From Bacteroidota bacterium (GTDB lineage: Bacteria > Bacteroidota > Bacteroidia > AKYH767-A > OLB10): 64,000 bases of DNA. The notes beneath the pieces are model-generated. The model saw only the letters and a program-made list of their open reading frames with translations. It was not told the origin of the DNA and made no database searches. Every line of letters starts with the position of its first letter. The first letter of the stretch is position 1. Of this stretch, positions 37,123 to 49,259 are shown in pieces. The stretch lies in the NCBI GenBank assembly GCA_016721435.1, contig JADKIC010000001.1:156534-220533 (forward strand). Reading direction: 5' to 3'. The position numbers and the translations under genes are program-made.

Positions 37123-38319
37123 ATGAAAATTCGGTTTACTAAAACAGTTTGGCTCCTGGGTTTTATCAGTCTATTCGCTGATATCTCTTCCGAATTGTTG
37201 TACCCCGTGCTTCCTGTTTATCTGAAGAATGCCGGCTATTCTATGTTGGCAATTGGTATGCTGGAAGGTCTGGCAAATGTAGTGGCCGGACTCTCTAAAG
37301 GGTATTTCGGACATAAGTCAGATTCCATGAAGAGCCGTACTGTTTTTATTCGTTGGGGTTATGGGTGCTCTGCGCTGGGAAAATTGCTGATGGTAGGCGC
37401 TCCGGATCTGATGCGGATTTTTACAGCCCGGATGACCGACCGTCTTGGAAAGGGTATACGTACAGCACCCCGTGACGCGATGCTTGCAGTGGAGGCCGGT
37501 CCGGAGAACCGTGGAGTGGTTTTTGGTTTTCACCGTGGACTGGATACACTCGGTGCAGCTATTGGTCCCGCACTCGGTATGCTCTGGCTGCATTATCATC
37601 CGGGCGACTACAGTACCCTGTTTACCCTTGCATTTATCCCGGCTGCGATCAGTTTTTTTATTACGATGTTTATAAAAGATAAATCATCGGTACCGCCTGC
37701 CGTTAGGAAGCAACACGTAGGTTTCTTTTCCTATTTTAAATATTGGAAGACGGGCCCTGCTTCCTTTCGGAAACTAATCCTTCCCTTGCTGCTTCTTGCA
37801 CTCGTAAATAGTCCGGATGTTTTTTTACTGATGGCGTTGAAAGAAGCCGGATTCAGTGATACAGCAATGATAGGTGTTTATGTATTGTATAATTTCGGCT
37901 ATGCAATGCTGGCCACTCCCGCCGGAAGGATCGCGGATCGGGTTGGGAAGATCAAGGTGCTCTCTGCAGGTATGCTCCTCTTTACGATTACTTATGCCGG
38001 AATGGCAGGGCTAAACGGATGGCCGGTATTTATTTTGCTCTTTTTGATTTACGCTGCAGCGATGTCTTGTCTGGAATCAGTAGCCAAAGCGTATATCTCC
38101 GATATTGCTCCACCTGATCAGCGTGGGCAGGCCATCGGTTTCTATACCTCTGCAAGCAGCCTGTCAATACTTTTCGCCGGTGTGTGGACGGGATTACTTT
38201 GGCCTTATGGGGGACCTTCACTTGTTTTTTCAATTACAGCTTTTGTTGCAAGCTGTAGTTTATTGCTTCTTTATAAAAACTCAAGGCATGTCTATATTAA
38301 AAGTGAAAGCAAGAAATAG
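37123..38319 (+). CDS. Major facilitator superfamily transporter
   Basis: A 398-residue MFS permease with about twelve membrane helices. The N-terminal helix has the pattern FISLFADISSELLYPVLPVYL, the loop 2-3 region reads KGYFGHKSDSMKSRT, and RMTDRLGKGIRTAPRDAML is the signature of a Bacteroidota/Proteobacteria MFS branch of unknown substrate. ATG 37123 is the chosen start; the GTG-type extension to 37111 adds only four residues. Convergent with ribE. The substrate is not known. Confidence 0.87.
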   Translation: MKIRFTKTVWLLGFISLFADISSELLYPVLPVYLKNAGYSMLAIGMLEGLANVVAGLSKGYFGHKSDSMKSRTVFIRWGYGCSALGKLLMVGAPDLMRIFTARMTDRLGKGIRTAPRDAMLAVEAGPENRGVVFGFHRGLDTLGAAIGPALGMLWLHYHPGDYSTLFTLAFIPAAISFFITMFIKDKSSVPPAVRKQHVGFFSYFKYWKTGPASFRKLILPLLLLALVNSPDVFLLMALKEAGFSDTAMIGVYVLYNFGYAMLATPAGRIADRVGKIKVLSAGMLLFTITYAGMAGLNGWPVFILLFLIYAAAMSCLESVAKAYISDIAPPDQRGQAIGFYTSASSLSILFAGVWTGLLWPYGGPSLVFSITAFVASCSLLLLYKNSRHVYIKSESKK

Positions 38320-38352
38320 TTCAATTCTGCATCAGGAAAAACAGGCTAGCTT

Positions 38353-38937
38353 TTATCCTCTCATGTATGCTTTAACATATTTTCCAATGATGTCAAACTC
38401 CAGATTTACCAAATCACCTTCCCGTAAAAATTTGAAGGTGGTATGTTCATAGGTGTAGGGAATGATGGCCACTGAAAATTGACCGGGCTTGGAAGCGGCC
38501 ACAGTCAAACTCACGCCATTTACCGTAATCGATCCTTTTTCAACGGTAAGATGTCCTAACCCGGGATCATAACTGAATTCGAAGAGCCAGCTTCCGTTCT
38601 CGTCTTTGATGGAGGTGCAAAGTCCGGTTAAGTCTACATGCCCCTGTACCAGGTGTCCGTCGATGCGTCCGTTCATCAGCATGCACCTTTCGAGATTTAC
38701 CCGGGCACCCGGCTCGAGGGCATCCAGATTGCTACGGCGTAGGGTTTCAGCAACGGCCGTGACAATATATCCTTCGGGCCGGAATCCGGTGACCGTCAGA
38801 CATACACCATTATGAGCCAGACTTTGATCTTCCTTTAATTCATCACTAAAGTCGCAATCGATAGTAAAGGTTTTATTTCCCCCTTCATTCACGATGGCAA
38901 TGATGGTTCCGGTGGTTTCAATGATTCCTGTGAACAT
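38353..38937 (-). CDS. ribE: Riboflavin synthase, alpha subunit
   Basis: Joins two molecules of 6,7-dimethyl-8-ribityllumazine to riboflavin. The 194-residue protein is two tandem lumazine-binding barrels: MFTGIIETTGTI opens the first, with LAHNGVCLTVTG, and GHVDLTG plus KGSITVNGVSLTVAA mark the second. Both are complete. It stands alone here, away from other rib genes. Confidence 0.96.
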   Translation of the reverse strand: MFTGIIETTGTIIAIVNEGGNKTFTIDCDFSDELKEDQSLAHNGVCLTVTGFRPEGYIVTAVAETLRRSNLDALEPGARVNLERCMLMNGRIDGHLVQGHVDLTGLCTSIKDENGSWLFEFSYDPGLGHLTVEKGSITVNGVSLTVAASKPGQFSVAIIPYTYEHTTFKFLREGDLVNLEFDIIGKYVKAYMRG

Positions 38938-39050
38938 GCTGTAAAAATAATCAAGATTTAAGAATAAGAAAAATCGAACTCGCTTCGCTGGTTTCGTCGT
39001 TGATTTAGCCGGATCTGTCGATTCTGTATTTCTAAACAGCAGCTAAAGTG

Positions 39051-39058
39051 TACCTTTG
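39051..39058 (+). promoter_or_regulatory. -7 element TACCTTTG of the S9 peptidase gene
   Basis: TACCTTTG fits TAnnTTTG, 12 bases before ATG 39071. A near ATG at 39067 opens a six-codon frame ending at TAG and is not the gene start. Confidence 0.45.
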
Positions 39059-39070
39059 CCATCAAAATGA

Positions 39071-41228
39071 ATGATTATGCGTAGTTCTATAATTCTCGTG
39101 GTAGTGCTGTTAATGACAGGTGCTGTAAATGCTCAGGATAAAAAGCTGACCATGGAAGATGCCGTCCTTCGTCAGAGAACAACTCTGGCACCAAAGCAGC
39201 TTTCACAATTGCAATGGATACCCGGGGGCAGTGATTTTTCTTATGTGGACAAGAGAGCATCCGGACAGGTGTTGGTGAAATCCAATGCGCTGAAGGAGGG
39301 TGTGGTTGATCTGCTTTCCCTGACACAACTGAACACCCTGTTGAAATCCTCCGGAGCCGATACGCTGTCAGCCCTTCCTGCTCTCAAATGGTCGGATGCA
39401 ACATCAATGACTTTCGAGGCGGGAAATAAGATATGGTACTATAAGTGGAAAGAAATGCAAGTTTTACTCGGGGATTCTATCACGCTACCCGAAGAGGCAG
39501 AGTTGATGGAGAAAACCGGGAATGGAGCTGTGGCTTATGTATTGAATAGTAATATTTGGTTCGAGCAAAATCATAAAAGCAAACAGATTACCAATGACGG
39601 GAGTGATGATATAGTATATGGAAAATCTGTTCATCGTGAGGAGTTCGGTATCACTAAAGGACTCTTCTGGTCACCGAAATCCAACATGCTTGCTTTTTAT
39701 CGTATGGATCAATCCATGGTGACGGATTATCCTATCGTTGATTTCGCGAAAGTACCTGCTCTTGAAAAACCGATTAAATATCCTTTTGCCGGTGGCAAGA
39801 GCCATCAGGTAACGGTAGGCATATACGACGTTAGTCAGAGTAAAACCATCTATCTCAAAACCGGTGAGCCGGTAGAGCAGTATCTTACAAATATCGCCTG
39901 GAGTCCCGATGAGAAAAGTGTGTATGTGGCCGTTTTAAATCGGGAACAAAACCATATGCGATTGAATCAGTACAATGCACTCACCGGCGACTTTGTTAAA
40001 ACCCTCTTTGAAGAACGTGATCCGAAGTATACCGAACCAAAGCATCCTGTAGTTTTTACTAACGAGAAAGGTGGTCAATTCATCTGGCAAAGCAGACGTG
40101 ATGGCTGGAATCATCTTTATCTCTATGACAATAATGGAAAGCTCATACGTCAATTAACGAAGGGCGAGTATGAGGTAACAAATTTCAATGGCTTCGATAC
40201 AAAAGGAAGTAAAGCGTATTTCCATGCTACAGCCAATACTGGTATCGATCGGGTTTTTTATAGCGTTGAATTATCATCCGGAAAACTGGTAAAGATCAGT
40301 AACGGAGAAGGGGTGCACGTTTGCAAAGCCAATGATGATAAAACTCTTTTTATCGATACCTATAGTAATGTGAGTTTGCCGGGTATTACAAGAATTGTAA
40401 ACAGCGATGGAAAGAGCAGCGAAAATTGTTAGTTGCAGATAACCCGTTGAAAGAGTACACTGCCGGTCGAACAAGGCTTTTTACCATAAAGGCAGATGAC
40501 AATACCCTTCTATGGTGCCGGATGATTGTGCCTCATGATTTTGATTCCACAAAGAGATACCCCACTATAGTTTATCTATACGGCGGACCAAATGTGCAGA
40601 TGATTACCAATGCCTGGCTCGGCGGTGCTGATATGTGGTTTCATTATTTGACACAGCAAGGTTATATTGTTTTCACGCTGGAGAATCGTGGCAGTGGATG
40701 GCGCGGAAGGATTTTGAGCAAGCTACTTTCCGCAAACTAGGAGATGTGGAGATGGCCGATCAAATTGCCGGAGTGAATTACTTGCGCAGATTACCTTACA
40801 TCGATGCCAACAAACTTGGATTGAACGGCTGGAGTTATGGTGGATTTATGACCATTTCCCTCATGACCCGCTACCCCGGTATTTATAAAGTAGCTGTCGC
40901 CGGTGGACCCGTCATTGACTGGAGCACCTATGAAGTCATGTATACTGAACGTTACATGGATACACCCGAAGAAAACCCGGGCGGATACAATATCAGCAAC
41001 CTCCTCAATCATGTTGAGCAGCTCAATGGCAAATTGATGCTGATTCATGGTACCGCTGATAATGTGGTGGTGTGGCAGCATAGTTTAATGTATCTGCAAA
41101 AGGCCATCAGCAAAGGTGTGCAACTCGATTATTTCGTTTACCCAGGGCATGAGCACAACGTGCGCGGAAAAGATCGGGTACATTTGAGTGAAAAGATCAC
41201 AAGGTATTTTAATGATTATTTGAAATGA
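39071..41228 (+). CDS. S9 family prolyl peptidase, dipeptidyl-peptidase IV type, frameshifted twice
   Basis: Exported serine peptidase that removes dipeptides ahead of proline or alanine. It has a signal peptide (SIILVVVLLMTGAVNAQ), an N-terminal beta-propeller with the paired-Glu region HREEFG, and a C-terminal hydrolase domain with nucleophile GWSYGGFM, Asp in HGTADNVV and His in GHEHNVRGKD. Two A-runs are one base short, near 40427 (SSEKLLVADNPL) and 40709 (WRGKDFEQATF), splitting the protein into three frames; corrected length is 719, the normal DPP-IV length. Role probably peptide nutrition in the periplasm or outside the cell. Confidence 0.9.
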
Positions 41229-41717
41229 TCAAATTGTTTTAATTGCAAAATGTTTTTTGGCTACCGGCTGCGGGCTACCGGCTGCGGGCTTCCGGCTGCG
41301 GGCTTCCGGCTATCTGCTTCCGGCTACCGGCTACTCGCTAGTTGCTTTTTTGAGGAATGTAAGATTTACATATTAGAATATAACTTACTGCGCCCCCTTA
41401 CTTGGGCTTCATAGCTTACTCCGTCACTTACTGTGTGCGCAAAACTTAAGCGACAGAGACAGCTTTGGTGCACTCTGTTAGCTAAGGAGTCTCTACGACC
41501 TTTAGCGCCTTATTCGGTCTTCGAAGCTTTAGCGAAGGAGGCTGCCTGAAACCTTTGAAGTAGCTTTCCAATAGAATAAACCAGATCCTCGGAAAATATT
41601 AATTGAAATTTCAGGTAACTTCGATGTAATCTAATGATTATTGAAAACTTAACATTAAAAATATTTTGTTATTCGGAATTTAATTTTACTTTTGATTCAA
41701 CCTAAACTTTATTACCC
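41229..41717. repeat. Gene-free interval with tandem and dispersed repeats
   Basis: No coding frame fits. At 41259-41341 a 14-base unit (GGCTACCGGCTGCG and variants with TT for TA) is repeated about five times; a related block lies reversed at 5178-5205. At 41515-41545 a 31-base block with hairpin potential (CTTCGAAGCTTTAGCGAAG) is 28/31 identical to 50838-50868. Confidence 0.65.
41665..41694 (+). promoter_or_regulatory. Promoter (TTTG-N18-TACTTTTG) of the small secreted protein gene
   Basis: TTTG at 41665-41668, 18 bases, TACTTTTG at 41687-41694: a consensus promoter about 23 bases before ATG 41718. Confidence 0.65.
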
Positions 41718-42119
41718 ATGAAAACTCTACGATTTCACCATGGTCTTTTAACAATTTTATTCTCGGCAACGACACTTCTTTTACAGGGACAAACCCCTTC
41801 TGATGCGTATGTACTGATTTCACCTGACACCGGTAATAATGTAAAAGGTGTTATGCATATCACTTTACCGGATACCAATACTATTGCAGCCATAGAAGTA
41901 AAGTTAGGAAGCACAGATGGCGGCCACGATTTGGCGAATTATACATTTAGTTATGATGTTACCGGATCATTGCCTACGGGATATGTCTGGATAAGAGAAG
42001 GCTTTAAATTGATTCTTTCGATTGGCTCTTATCCTATCAGCGATCTTCAGTTTGGACGTGTGCGTTTGCAAAGAAATGATGGTGGATGGGGGGATGAGTT
42101 TGCCTTTGTGAGGAATTGA
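41718..42119 (+). CDS. Small secreted protein of unknown function
   Basis: A 133-residue protein with an N-terminal signal peptide (LLTILFSATTLLLQGQ) and then a compact beta-rich domain (HITLPDTNTIAAIEVKLGST, DGGHDLANYTFSYDVTG). Similar short domains occur alone or before T9SS sorting domains in Bacteroidota secreted proteins, but no sorting domain is present here. It has its own strong promoter and lies 170 bases upstream of the giant T9SS gene. I do not recognise a named family. Confidence 0.6.
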   Translation: MKTLRFHHGLLTILFSATTLLLQGQTPSDAYVLISPDTGNNVKGVMHITLPDTNTIAAIEVKLGSTDGGHDLANYTFSYDVTGSLPTGYVWIREGFKLILSIGSYPISDLQFGRVRLQRNDGGWGDEFAFVRN

Positions 42120-42289
42120 GTTTCTTGTCTACTTTATCGGAAGACAAGATTTTCAGGATGTGGGACATTTAAGTGGATGTGGCTTGTTTGAACGTCTCTA
42201 AAAGGAGGTCGTTAGTTGATTATCATCATTAGTCTGTAATTGTATATTCTAGTACGTAATTGATATCACCCATCAAAAACATGTAAACC

Positions 42290-45200
42290 ATGAATCATTT
42301 CGTCTCTTTCTTAAAAAAGACCTTGTTCCAAGCTGCTTTAAAATTTCTTGCCTGTTTAGTTCTTTTGCTATTGATTTCCTTTTCATCATTATTCGCGGTC
42401 AATTATACGTGGAACGGAACCACCAATAATGAATGGGGCACGAGTTCGAACTGGTCGCCTTCCGGAACTCCCGGGATCAACGACACCATCAATATTAATT
42501 CCGGTAAACCTAACCTGAAATTGGGTCAGGATCGAACGGTTAAAAGGATTATGCAGCATGGAAGCACTATTGAATTAGATACCAATGTGCTGTATATTAC
42601 TAATATGGCTACATTTAATGATGGAAATATAATTGGGGATACCTTGAAGTTAAGAGGGACTTTAGTTTACTTTCAAGGTACAGATTTTAATTGTACCTTA
42701 GATGTCATTGTGGGACAGATAAAATTTTCCGGCGGTACATTTGACCAGACCGGTTCCTTCGAGCAAAACGGATGGGCCAGCGGTTGGGGTGAGGGCGGAT
42801 GCGTGTTTAACGCGGAAGTAACTATTAAGAATACAGGAGCAACCTACCTCCGTATGGGAGAAACTGAAGGAGATGTTTTTAATGATGTCGTTCATTTTTA
42901 TTCCACAAATATTTACACCCTTCAGTTAGCTTTTGGTGATACAACCATTTATAATAATGCTGTTTATTTAAACAGTACCGGAAATGGAGGAATATCATTT
43001 TGTGCAAGCCTGGATACAAATCATGTGGGTTCTGCCCTTTTTGCACAGGAAGGAGAAATCCTTACCGGGAGCTCTGGATTTACTGCTGGTAATATTAATA
43101 TGAAGCATCTTTTGTTTGAATCCACCAATAGTGCAAACCTGACCGGTAGCGGTACATCTACCCTTACTTTGAGCGAGAGTAATTTCGCCGGAAAAGTTAA
43201 CTTTGCCTCCACAAATATTTATGTAAAGACAACCGTATTCAATGATAGTACGCTGTTGGTGAGAAGCGGAGCCACATCATCTCAAAGTTGGTCAGGAGGT
43301 AATATTTTCAAAGGCGTTACTACGATCTCCAGTACCTATTCTGGCAGCACCAGCCATACCTTTACTTTGGCTTTAGATAGTGGGGATGTATTTGAGAAGG
43401 ATGTGTATTTCAACACCCAAATTCTTACAATGAGAGTCGCATTTAAGGGCACCACTAAATTTTATGGAGATGTTACCATCAATAGTTCTAAAGTTATATT
43501 CAATGCAGGAAGAGGTATTTTCATGTGCTCAGGTGAAGTCAATCAAAGTATAGGCGGGAGTGCTGCTTATCTTATAGGGAAATTACACTTAAATAAGGAA
43601 ACGGGCACGGTGGAAATGATGCGTTCTTGTACCATTGATAGCAGTTTGACATTGAGTGGTGGCTTATTTCAATCGGATTCTATTATTTCTCTAAAATCTC
43701 CGGTGACCACAACCGGTTCTTCTGCCAATAGTTTCATTGATGGCCCTGTAAATAAAATTGGCAATACAGCATTTGTTTTTCCTATCGGAGATCAGGGCAA
43801 ATACCGGCCTTTAGCTATATCTGCTCCATCTCAGGCTACAGATGCTTTTTCTGCGCAGTACTTCTATAGCCCTCAGCAGGCAGGTACATCAACTGATACC
43901 ACTATAGGGGAAATCAGTCCATGCAATTATTGGGATTTGCAACGCAAAACAGGCACCAGCAATGTCTATGTTACTTTGAGCTGGGATTCCATTGGCTGCT
44001 GTGTACTTGATTCATCCAATATAAAAGTCATTAACTGGAATAATTCTGTTTGGAAAGATTTGGGTAAGGGAAGTCTCGGAGGAAATGCAAATACCGGTCA
44101 GATTACCTCTGCACTTGTTCCGTACACATATGGATTAATTACAATCGGGACAGATCCTATCATTATTTTAGATATTTTTCCTGTGGTAGATAGAAACAAT
44201 ACTGATGAAGGCTGGTATCATTCTTTTGTAGCGGAAGAACCTATTTACGGCTACAATGGAAGCAATACCATTGAACCTGGAAAAAGTTGGCAGGATTATG
44301 CGAACGTGGACCTCTTGAAAGAGAAAAATGTGAAATCATTACGAATACCTTCCGGCACCACTGCCAACTATTGGGATTGGCGGGCAGGATGGTTTTTAAA
44401 GGAACATGAACTACCAGAGGGATGGTTGTACGAAAAGGAGAAATATAAAGCTGCCAACCCCGGTGGAAATGAAATGATAAACATTAAACCACATGTGGAT
44501 GAATTGGGGGCTTCACCTGTTTATCTTTTTAATATGCTCACCTCCGATTTTCATTATCAATTGGCAAGTTTGTACAGGGCTCATCAGATTAACCTACCTG
44601 TAAAATATGTTGAACTTGGCAATGAGTTTTATCTGAACGAAGCCCACCATCGAAATAAATTTCCAAATGCGAGTGACTATGCATTGGCTTGCAATGACTG
44701 GACGAGTCAGTTAAAAGCTATATCACCTTTTGCAGATGTGAAAGTGGCCGTGATTGGATGTGATGAAGGAGATGATTCACCGGGAAGAAGAAGGCTATGG
44801 TTGGAAAGAGTGCTCGCCAACCTTGACCCTCAAGCTCAAATTGATGCCATTACTATTCATCAATATTATGGGAATGGATTAGGAAGTCAGCCTTTTAGTG
44901 GAAGTAATGCGAATCTTAAAACCATGCTTTCCCGGCCATTTAAAGAAATTGAACGGTTAAAGGGTCATGAACTGCTACTAATCAATAGCTTCAATGAAGG
45001 GTCACTTTCAGCATATCCATTGAAAACATGGATTACAGAATTTAATTTACGCACATCCGGTCAAGGAACCATAGGTACATGGGCACATGGCTTGTTTCAT
45101 GCTGCAATGGCATTAAGTTATCTGGAATCGCAAAACATTAACTCAATTATTACGCATACCATGAGCAGTGATGTGATTTTCGGAAATATTTTTGACTCCC

Positions 45201-48200
45201 AGGATGGCTTTTCATCGATCAGTGGTGGCAATTATCCTTCCTCAACAAATCAATATGAATTCACGGCTCTAGGAGCAGCATATAATCAAATTGCCAAAGC
45301 TGCCCGTTATGCAACCGATGCATATAAAGTTAATTTTACCGGTATAGACGACCAGGATTTACCCTATCTCTATAATACTGGTGTTAATACCACTTCAGTA
45401 AGAGTGGTGTATGCCTGGCTCTTTGAAAGTGCTGCAGGGAATGAGCTTATTGTGCTAAACCTGGGTGGAAATTCTTTTCATATGTATTTAGATGATATTT
45501 TTCAATCTGTCGGCCTTTCTACCCACCCCATTCGTTATGAAAGGTTAATCAGTGTTGACATTACAGGTGGAATAACGGGAAGCCCTGTAACAAGTATTCC
45601 GCCAACTCCCGTTGGTTATGATAATTATTATCTGATTACGAGCAATGAACTTCCTGTTTCAACAAATTCAAACGGGACATTTGTTCCTATTTCAAATTAT
45701 TCCCTCACTCGCATCTCACAAAAACTTCCCGGATTTATTTTAAATGTTACGGATGATCATATTTGTACAAGTACCAGTACTGAACCCTCTACTACCTCAA
45801 TAATAATTACCGGTGGTGTATCTCCGTATACTATAGTTGAAACATCTCCTAATAGTAGTACAAGCTACTCCCAGCCCGATTCTGTTATAGCATTTACAGC
45901 ACATCAAACAAACACAGGAGTTTACACGATTACAGTTACCGATGCGAATAATTCAACTGCAACTGCAACGATTACAGTTGATGCGCGTCCAATAGTTAAT
46001 GTAACCTCAAATCCTACTTCAGGCAATTGCAATACATCATTCCAGTTAACAGCATCAATCAACCCGGCGCCTTCAAATTATGAGTATTACACCTACTTAT
46101 GGACACCTTCTACCGGATTGGAAACATTTAGTGGTTCATGTAATCCTGATGGAGTTACTCCCATGTGTTCTACTATTGTGGTAAACCCAGAGCAAACAAC
46201 TTCCTATCAGGTGTATGTGTTTGATGGTACATGCTGGAGTCGGAGTAGTGAGTATGAGATACTGCGAGCACCCGTAAATCATGTGGATATTGGAGAAGAT
46301 CTTACGGTTTGTTCAGATGGTGTTACTGGGCCAACTATTAAACTAACCGCAATCCTTGATTCAGACCCAACCATAACTATTAGTGGAACTTATAATTGGA
46401 CTATTTCCGGAACGTCCGGTAATATTCCTAATTGTTCCACGGATTGTGAAATACTATTACCTGCAACAATTGGGGAAACATATACAATAACGCTATCTCT
46501 TTTAGAAAGTGGATTTCCATGTTCAATTCCCGACGTAATGGAAGTTTATGTAACAGAATGTTGCGATTGTATATCAAATTCAATTTCTTTAAATCCAAGT
46601 CAAGGAACGACATTTGAAAATCATGTTTTCTCAAGCCAGCTTTCTCAACAAATGTTAAATCCATATTTCCTAAAAGCGAATGATGATTTTGAGCCTATTT
46701 ATGATATTAAAGGATGGATTCCCGTTGTTTATCCGAACACGTCTCAAACACCAAACAGCAATACCATTTGCATCAACGGAGATTTAATAATTGACCGGGA
46801 TATAGCGTTTCGTGATGTCATTTTAAGGATGAATGAGAATAGTAAAATTAGAATTTTAGATGATCATTTACTCATTTTGCAAGGATGCAGTATTAAAAGT
46901 TGTGACAGAACTATTCCTGCTGCTATGTGGGATGGAATCGAAGCGGAAAGGTTACTTGATAAACGGGAACCTCGACTTTTTATTGACCAAAGTAGCACAA
47001 ACAGAACCTCTATTTCTGAAGCTAAAAGTGCTATTACTTTAAAAAACGGAGCAGAATACATCATTGAAAACATAGATTTCACCAATAACTATATTGATAT
47101 TGATGTAGCCAACTATGGGAATGTTATTCAACAAAATCCACTAACTACAACCAAAAATCTTTTTTCCATCCACTCTAACACCTATTCCAGCTCAGGCAAC
47201 TTATTAATGGCTCCATATGATAATGTGCATAAATTCGCTGCCATTCGGCTGAACGATGTGGAACGGTTTGTTTTGGGGGATTCGACTAGTGCTACACTCA
47301 GAAATGAGATCAGTAAATCGATGTTTGGAGTACAATTTTATAACTCCGGGTTTGAATGTTATAATACCGAATTTGATGATATTAATATATATGAGGGCTG
47401 GTCTAGTAGAGGAATAGCGGGCTCTGCTATATTTGGTTCGCAATTTAATTCAGGAGCCGATAGAAATATTTTAATTGGAGCCACACTTGCTACTTCTACC
47501 ACAAAAAATGTTTTTAGAAATAGTGAAAATGGAATTTATATAAAAGGGGATGCGACTTTAAAAGTCTTCAATAATTTATTTGGAGATGATGATGTAGATT
47601 TTAGGATAAGGGGCTTGGGGATTAATGCTATTGAGAACAGAAGTAAGCAGATCTACATCACCCGCTCCAATGTTTTTGACAATTATAATGTTGGTGCCAG
47701 GGTATTTGATATAGGAGCTGAAGTAATTTGTCATATCGGAGAAAATGTATTTAATAATGCTGCATTAATAAATACTACTTCTTTTGAAGGCACTGCAATT
47801 CATGTTTCTAATCCATTGGCATGGCGGATTCCGGCTCAAGAAACTTTTCTCAATATAAATCCCAGAGTCAGGATTTTCAATAATATTATTGGAAGTAATT
47901 CACAGGTAGAACAAGCCCGCATTGGTATCTTTTCATCATTGATTTGAAACCGGCTATTGAAGAAAATGAAATCAATTTTCACAGGGATAACCAGACAGTA
48001 TTCCCAAATGGCATTGGAATTTGGATGCAAGGGTGTGCGTTGGCTACCATCCGCTCCAACAGCATTCAGCAAGTTGGAACTCAGCACCCGTTAATGGACA
48101 ATCTAATAGGAATTTTATCAGATAATAATATTGTGCCTTGTATCAGCAGCCATGATCAGGCCGGTGGACGTGCATTTAAGGATTTAGGGTATGGTGTACA

Positions 48201-49257
48201 ATTCAGAGGAAATCATGGATGGGCATCATTTTCTTTAAATGAATTTGACAATTGCGAGTCAGGTGTTTTATTTGATTTGGGTTGGATTGGTACACAGGGA
48301 AATGCCAACCGTACCGATGACAACCGATGGATTGATAACTCTACTGCAAGAGTAGATGGAATAACATCTTTCCCTGGAACTTTTGCCCCATGGTATTTTG
48401 ACCCATTACTTGATGATGAGTTTGAGCCAAATGGGAGTGCAGTTAGTACTATTAATTCAACTTCTATTGATGATCCAATATTATGTCCTCTATTACAAAC
48501 AGCAGCTGCACGTAATCAATCTTATGGATATGTAATAGGGGATTCTGCGCGTTATGATGAATCGTATGCACAAGCCTTTACTTACAACGGTAAAATTTCT
48601 ACGTATAAGGCCCTACGACTCGACACAACAATGCTTGTTTTGGATGATAATGCAGATGACTCCTTCGTGGAGTTCTATCAGGAATTTAATCAAAGCAATG
48701 TTCAGCATTTTGACAATGTGACGTATTATGCACAAAATGGTGATTATGCTCTTGCACTAGAAACACTTTCAGCTATTGATGACACCAACTCTCAGGAAAG
48801 TGCGCTAAAGTCAGTTCATTATATTTATTCGAATCGAAAATACAGTGCGATTGTTTACACTTCAACAGATACAACTTATTTGGACAGTGTGGCTTTGTGT
48901 AATTCGCTAATTACAGGTGACGCTTCATTTATGTCACGCAATATTTTATTTAAAGAGGTTCATGATGCTCCTTTGGAAAGTAATTTGAGAATGATGAATC
49001 CAACGCTCGATAAAGCGGACAATAGTTTAAATTACTTTATCTATCCAAATCCTACCCGTCAAACCTGTACCATTATAAATAACAATCAACTATTTAACGG
49101 TTGGGTTATGATTTGTGATATTCAAAACCGGATACTTTCTCAATTTTATTCAAATGGAACTTTTGATGTTGATCGATTAAATGATGGAACTTACTTCATA
49201 CATCTGCAACGTGAAAATGATAATCCGGTCGTACTTAAATTAGTTGTTCGACATTAA
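42290..49257 (+). CDS. Giant T9SS-exported protein: glycosidase-like barrel plus SprB-like and beta-helix regions, frameshifted once
   Basis: A 2322-residue secreted protein after repair of one short T-run near 47935. Order: signal segment (residues 18-35), repetitive beta-structure beginning NYTWNGTTNNEWGTSSNW (about 40-480), a TIM-barrel-like region (about 625-1100) with likely catalytic Glu residues in VELGNEFY (E779) and WITEFNLR (E917), SprB/PKD-like repeats (about 1150-1420; GVYTITVTDANN), a right-handed beta-helix region (about 1500-2000; LLILQGCSIKSC, SAITLKNGAEYIIENIDFTN), and a type A T9SS sorting domain at the end (YPNPTRQTCTIINN). The NE and TEF motifs resemble clan GH-A enzymes such as GH51-type arabinofuranosidases, but the polysaccharide is unknown. 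The next gene starts 2 bases later. Confidence 0.82.
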
Positions 49258-49259
49258 CA

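Noticed and set aside
40427..47935. Programmed ribosomal frameshifting at homopolymers
   Set aside because: The slippery sites vary, occur in both directions and in unrelated genes, and no stimulatory structure is consistent; sequence error is simpler.
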